This document shows positions 60,871 through 64,000 of a DNA stretch of 64,000 nucleotides, in pieces. A program made the translations under genes and the position numbers. The stretch covers positions 38,722 through 102,721 of the forward strand of contig NZ_JAHRXF010000019.1 in assembly GCF_019104725.1 (NCBI RefSeq), given 5' to 3'. The notes beneath the pieces are model-generated. The model worked only from the letters and a program-made list of their open reading frames with translations. It had not been told where the DNA came from and searched no databases. This DNA is from Streptomyces corallincola. Lineage in GTDB: Bacteria > Actinomycetota > Actinomycetes > Streptomycetales > Streptomycetaceae. Positions within the stretch are counted from its first letter, which is position 1. Each line of letters begins with the position of its first letter.

Positions 60871-62025
60871 ATGCCCGGTGAACACGGACTCGGAGACCGG
60901 CTGCGTGAGATCAGGAAGCAACGCGGCCTCTCATCAAGAGAATTGGCGCGGGCTTCGGGGGTCAGCCATTCGCTGATCACGAAGCTCGAACAGGGTGTGG
61001 TCGCGGATACGCGGATGGAGACCGCCCGGAAGCTGGCCAGTGCGTTGCGGGTGCCGACGACCTCGTTGGTCACGCGGGCGCCTGCCGAGCCGTACCCCGC
61101 TCCCGAGCCGTGGCAGGCGCTTCAGCATGCCGTGGAGCGCCCGGCCGAGCAGCCCGAGGAGGAGCCGACGACCCGAGGTGTGCTGGACGGCTTGGAGGCT
61201 GTTCGGGCGGCCCACTTCGGCAAGCGGATGCGGGAGGCGGTGGACCTCCTGGTGCCGCTGCTGCGGGACGCGGAAGCCCTCGGGGACGCACCGGCCGCGC
61301 GGGCGGCGCGTGCCCAGCTGCTCCAGATCGCCGGTTCGACGCTGACGGGCGCCCGCCAGTACGCCGCCGCCGAGACGGCGTTGCGCCGCGCTTTGGACGA
61401 AGCCCCGGACCGCCTCAGGGCGGCGAGCGTCATCACCACCTGGTCCTGGCTGCTGGTCCGCCAAGGACGCTTCGACGCCGCTCGTGACCTGGCGGTGAAG
61501 TGGGCGGACGACGCGGAGCCCCGGCTGTCCCGCGCGACCGGCGAGGAGATCGCGGCCTGGGGGTGGCTGCTCATCCAGGGACAGGCGGCCGCCCTCCGGG
61601 ACAACCGGGGCGGGGAAGCCGCCGACATGCTGCGCCTCGCCCGGTCGGCTGCCGTGGCCACCGGGCCACTGGGCGACGGTGACGTGCGCCTTGCCACCTG
61701 GGGGCCCGCCACGGTCGCCTACAAGGCCGCCGAGCAGGGAGTCGTGACGGACAGACCGGACCAGGTGCTGGAGATCGCCTCCCGGATGAAGGGCGGTAAG
61801 GGCTCCGAGTACCACCGCCATCGGCTGGACGTGGCGAAGGCGTACACCATGACCCGGCAGCACGGCCGCGCCTTGGAAGTGCTGGGCGAAGTCGCGGCCG
61901 AGGCGCCCGAGTGGATCGCCGAGCAGCCGTACGCCCGAGACACGCTTGCCGACACGATCGCCCGACGCCGCACCCTCACGAACGAGACGCGTCAACTTGC
62001 CGACCTGATGGGTCTCCCGCTCTGA
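60871..62025 (+). CDS. XRE-family regulator with helical repeat domain (2)
   Basis: The 384-residue product has the HTH LGDRLREIRKQRGLSSRELARASGVSHSLITKLEQG (in outline, about 6-41) and a helical repeat C-terminus with repeated AAxxALRRAL/RAAS elements. The ATG at 60871 is chosen because GGGAGGG lies five to eight bases before it; upstream GTG codons at 60844 and 60847 are not needed. Unlike the first, its 3' end faces a convergent third regulator. Confidence 0.86.
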   Translation: MPGEHGLGDRLREIRKQRGLSSRELARASGVSHSLITKLEQGVVADTRMETARKLASALRVPTTSLVTRAPAEPYPAPEPWQALQHAVERPAEQPEEEPTTRGVLDGLEAVRAAHFGKRMREAVDLLVPLLRDAEALGDAPAARAARAQLLQIAGSTLTGARQYAAAETALRRALDEAPDRLRAASVITTWSWLLVRQGRFDAARDLAVKWADDAEPRLSRATGEEIAAWGWLLIQGQAAALRDNRGGEAADMLRLARSAAVATGPLGDGDVRLATWGPATVAYKAAEQGVVTDRPDQVLEIASRMKGGKGSEYHRHRLDVAKAYTMTRQHGRALEVLGEVAAEAPEWIAEQPYARDTLADTIARRRTLTNETRQLADLMGLPL

Positions 62026-62058
62026 ACTTCCCTGTTCATATGTGTTGCTGGTGCCAGG

Positions 62059-62184
62059 TCAGGCTGTTCTCACTTCGCGTGTGATCCGCCCGCGTTCCGC
62101 CGAATTGTTCTGTGGCGGCCTGGTTCGCTTGCGCAGGTCCGCCAAGTGCGCTCCGAACGGGCGTTGTTCCGCTGGGCCGTTCAT
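62059..62184 (-). CDS. Short ORF (41 aa) coupled to the third XRE gene
   Basis: The ATG at 62184 overlaps the stop of the XRE gene (ATGA). The 41-residue frame reads MNGPAEQRPFGAHLADLRKR..., whose FGAHLADLRKR resembles the start of the XRE helix-turn-helix (EFGAYLAGLRRH). It could be a coupled small protein or a remnant of a duplicated regulator. Coding is not proven. Confidence 0.35.
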   Translation of the reverse strand: MNGPAEQRPFGAHLADLRKRTRPPQNNSAERGRITREVRTA

Positions 62185-63437
62185 GGGACGGTCAGCAACA
62201 AGTGGCCGTAGTCGTTGAGCACTTCGCGTGCCTCGGGTACGTCCTCGAATTCCCTCAGCCGGTGGAGAACCTTCCGGGCCCGGTCCGCCGTGCGCTCCGA
62301 TGAGAGGTCTCCGGACGTGTCGATGACACGACGAGCCTCTTCGGCGGCTTGCTCGGGCTCGTTCGCGTCTGCCAGCGCCACGGCGAGCCATGACCGGTAA
62401 AGGGCCATTTCCCGAGCGTGGGTGGCGTCATAGCGCGCCAGCACCTCCTGGAGCAGCGGCACCGCGCGCAGCGGACGGCGTAGCTCGGTGAACACCCGCG
62501 CGTCCATGACCTCCAGTTCCTCGCGGTTCACCCAGTACGCCCATGAGGGGGCCGGGGGGCCGCCCGTGAAGTCCAGAGCGGCGTGTGCCTGGCCCAGCGC
62601 CCGCAGAGCTGACTGCGACTCCCCGGTACGGGTATGCGCCCAAGCCACACGGTCCAGGAACAGAGCGCGCGCCACGGCCGGCGCGTCCGGCCCGGCCTCC
62701 GCCACGGCTGCCTTCGCCAACTCCAGGCCTTCCTTCTCTCGGCCCGTGTTCGTCAGGTGGTAGCCGAGGCTGCCCGCGAGCTGTGCCACGAGGGGCGCGT
62801 CCCCGGCCTGCCGGGCGGCCGAGATACCGATTCGGTAGGCCCGTTCCGCGTCCCCGCCGCGCCCCGCGTCCGAGGCGATCCACCCGACGATCTGGCCCAA
62901 CTCCCCGATCTGGACCAGCAGCCCACCCCCGGTCTCCTCGGAGTGCTCGGACTCTCGGTACAGCCGAATGGCAGCCCGCAGTTCACGGAAGGCGGGGGCA
63001 ATCAAGTCCCCACCCGACAGCACGTCATCCGCGAGCCGGAGGCCATGTACGCGAGCCGCCAAGTCGTCCACAGCGGTGGCGCCGATCCGACGGCCGGATG
63101 GGGCTGCCAGGGCCTCCAAGGCGTCTCCGTCGGGCAACAGGTCCGCCAGGGTGGCCGTGATCCCAGGAAGGGTGATCCGGGCGTCACCCCGCGCGTAGGC
63201 GGCGGCCTGTTCCAACTCGGGCAGGGGCACTCCGAGCAACTGGGCGAACGCAGGCAGCCATACATCCGGGACGCGTCCGCCCCGCTCCCACCGGGAGACC
63301 TCGTTCCGGGTGAGCGACTGCGCGCCGGACACGGCGCAGAGTGCGGCGGCGAACCGACTTTGCGAGCGGCCGGAGTGCCGCCGCAGACCGGCGAGGTACG
63401 CCCCGAACTCACGGCGCCGCTCAGTGGTGTTGCTCAT
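62181..63437 (-). CDS. XRE-family regulator with helical repeat domain (3)
   Basis: The 418-residue product has the HTH EFGAYLAGLRRHSGRSQSRFAAALCAVSGAQSLTRNEVSRWERGG (in outline, about 10-54) and a TPR-like C-terminus (AAFTELRRPLRAVPLLQEVLARYDATHA). The start at 63437 is preceded by repeated GGGGCCACA units, which may be the operator for autoregulation. The frame to 63599 is not conserved. It is divergent from the ATP-binding protein gene, the classic Streptomyces pairing. Confidence 0.87.
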   Translation of the reverse strand: MSNTTERRREFGAYLAGLRRHSGRSQSRFAAALCAVSGAQSLTRNEVSRWERGGRVPDVWLPAFAQLLGVPLPELEQAAAYARGDARITLPGITATLADLLPDGDALEALAAPSGRRIGATAVDDLAARVHGLRLADDVLSGGDLIAPAFRELRAAIRLYRESEHSEETGGGLLVQIGELGQIVGWIASDAGRGGDAERAYRIGISAARQAGDAPLVAQLAGSLGYHLTNTGREKEGLELAKAAVAEAGPDAPAVARALFLDRVAWAHTRTGESQSALRALGQAHAALDFTGGPPAPSWAYWVNREELEVMDARVFTELRRPLRAVPLLQEVLARYDATHAREMALYRSWLAVALADANEPEQAAEEARRVIDTSGDLSSERTADRARKVLHRLREFEDVPEAREVLNDYGHLLLTVP

Positions 63438-63485
63438 GTGGCCCCCTCGGTCTCCAGTGTGGCCCCTCCCTGGCCCCCTGTGTGG
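63438..63485 (-). promoter_or_regulatory. Repeated GGGGCCACA units upstream of XRE (3)
   Basis: On the minus strand three GG(A/G)GCCACA units occur within about 50 bases, the last touching the ATG at 63437. They could be a binding array for the regulator or part of an overlapping ribosome site. Tentative. Confidence 0.4.
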
Positions 63486-63585
63486 CTCCTCCGTGCGATC
63501 ACGCCCTCCGGTTGTCTGGACCCACAGCGCCCCGGCGGTCGTACGCGCCGCTCCGGGCTCGGCCGCTCCGAGGAGGCAGACCGTC

Positions 63586-63940
63586 ATGCAGCAGCCCACT
63601 ACTCGGGTACGTCCGACCGGGCATCCCGGTTACAGCCAGACCCTGCCCAGGCAGCCGGAGAGTGCTGGTGTGGCTCGGCGGTTGGTGTGGGCCGCCTGTG
63701 CTGTGTGGGGGATGGAGGGACTGGCCGAGGATGCCGCGCTCGTCGTGTCCGAGCTGGTGGGCAATGCCGTGCGGCATGCGCGGCGGGAGTCGGTCAGGGT
63801 GGTGGTGGAGCGGCCCGCGCCCGGCACCGTTCGGGTCGCCGTCTCGGACTTCTCCACGCGGGTGCCGGAGCTGTGCGTGCCGGGGGCGGGGGCCGACGGC
63901 GGGCGGGGGCTGTTGCTTGTGGCGGGGCTCTCCGTGCGGT
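63586..63940 (+). CDS. RsbW-like ATP-binding protein (3' truncated)
   Basis: The 118-residue readable part has the HATPase fold start: SAGVARRLVWAACAVWGM, then DAALVVSELVGNAVRHARRESVRVVVERP, the N-box of anti-sigma-factor-like serine kinases (Asn in LVGNAVRHA) and GADGGRGLLLVAGLSVRW (G-box). It is a close match to the small Streptomyces ATP-binding proteins next to XRE-type regulators. AGGAGG precedes the ATG at 63586. The frame runs into an artefactual poly-G tract after 63940. Confidence 0.85.

Positions 63941-64000
<60 letters not shown>

Overview
The window is high-GC actinobacterial DNA and almost certainly a Streptomyces core-chromosome segment. The genes use GTG and TTG starts and are tightly packed, and the order thi genes - metF - MoxR/DUF58/transglutaminase - dcw cluster - ileS - dksA-like - lspA - rluD - dnaE is the one expected there. 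No rRNA, tRNA, CRISPR array or intact mobile element was seen. Function calls rest on motif recognition and gene order; no database search was possible.

Layout. (a) 1-4616: a thiamine block. A thiO-thiS-thiG operon on the minus strand follows a TPP riboswitch and diverges from an FAD-dependent reductase; a Rv2175c-type DNA-binding protein and thiE follow. (b) 4737-14473: metF, a two-helix membrane protein with a long Q/G/Y-rich tail, a CrtI-like oxidoreductase, then an operon for a degenerate ABC ATPase, a YhgE/Pip-type membrane protein and a TetR regulator with a clear operator palindrome. A HEPN protein, a methyltransferase and a DUF3040 protein complete this part. (c) 14580-20286: a MoxR-DUF58-transglutaminase operon and a beta-carbonic anhydrase on the minus strand. 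(d) 20788-38666: the division and cell-wall cluster rsmH-ftsL-ftsI-murE-murF-mraY-murD-ftsW-murG-ftsQ-ftsZ-pgeF-yggS-sepF-yggT-divIVA, all on the plus strand and mostly overlapping or nearly so, ended by a strong terminator. mur and mraY/murG products make lipid II; FtsW and FtsI polymerise it; FtsZ, SepF, FtsQ and FtsL form the divisome; DivIVA directs tip growth.

(e) 38919-47499: ileS on the minus strand behind a T-box leader with an ATC specifier, then a histone-H1-like/DksA fusion, lspA, rluD, a GNAT protein and a CPA1 antiporter on the plus strand. (f) 47548-53786: MscS channel, dienelactone hydrolase, then a short disturbed stretch (about 49.36-50.78 kb) holding a decayed phoD start, a small secreted SH3-like protein and an IS630-type transposase remnant. 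A DsbA-like thioredoxin, a membrane protein and a DUF2252 protein follow. (g) 54141-59513: dnaE, preceded by a perfect 26-bp palindrome, a 58-residue basic protein and a NYN-domain protein. (h) 59611-63940: three XRE helix-turn-helix regulators with long helical repeat domains and a truncated RsbW-like ATP-binding protein. The last 60 bases are G-homopolymer and look like a sequence-end artefact.

The most unusual items are the ABC-type protein that has lost every catalytic motif, the H1-DksA fusion, the palindrome before dnaE, the G-quadruplex-prone tract before rsmH, the exact DnaA boxes far from an evident origin, and the phoD/IS630 scar region.
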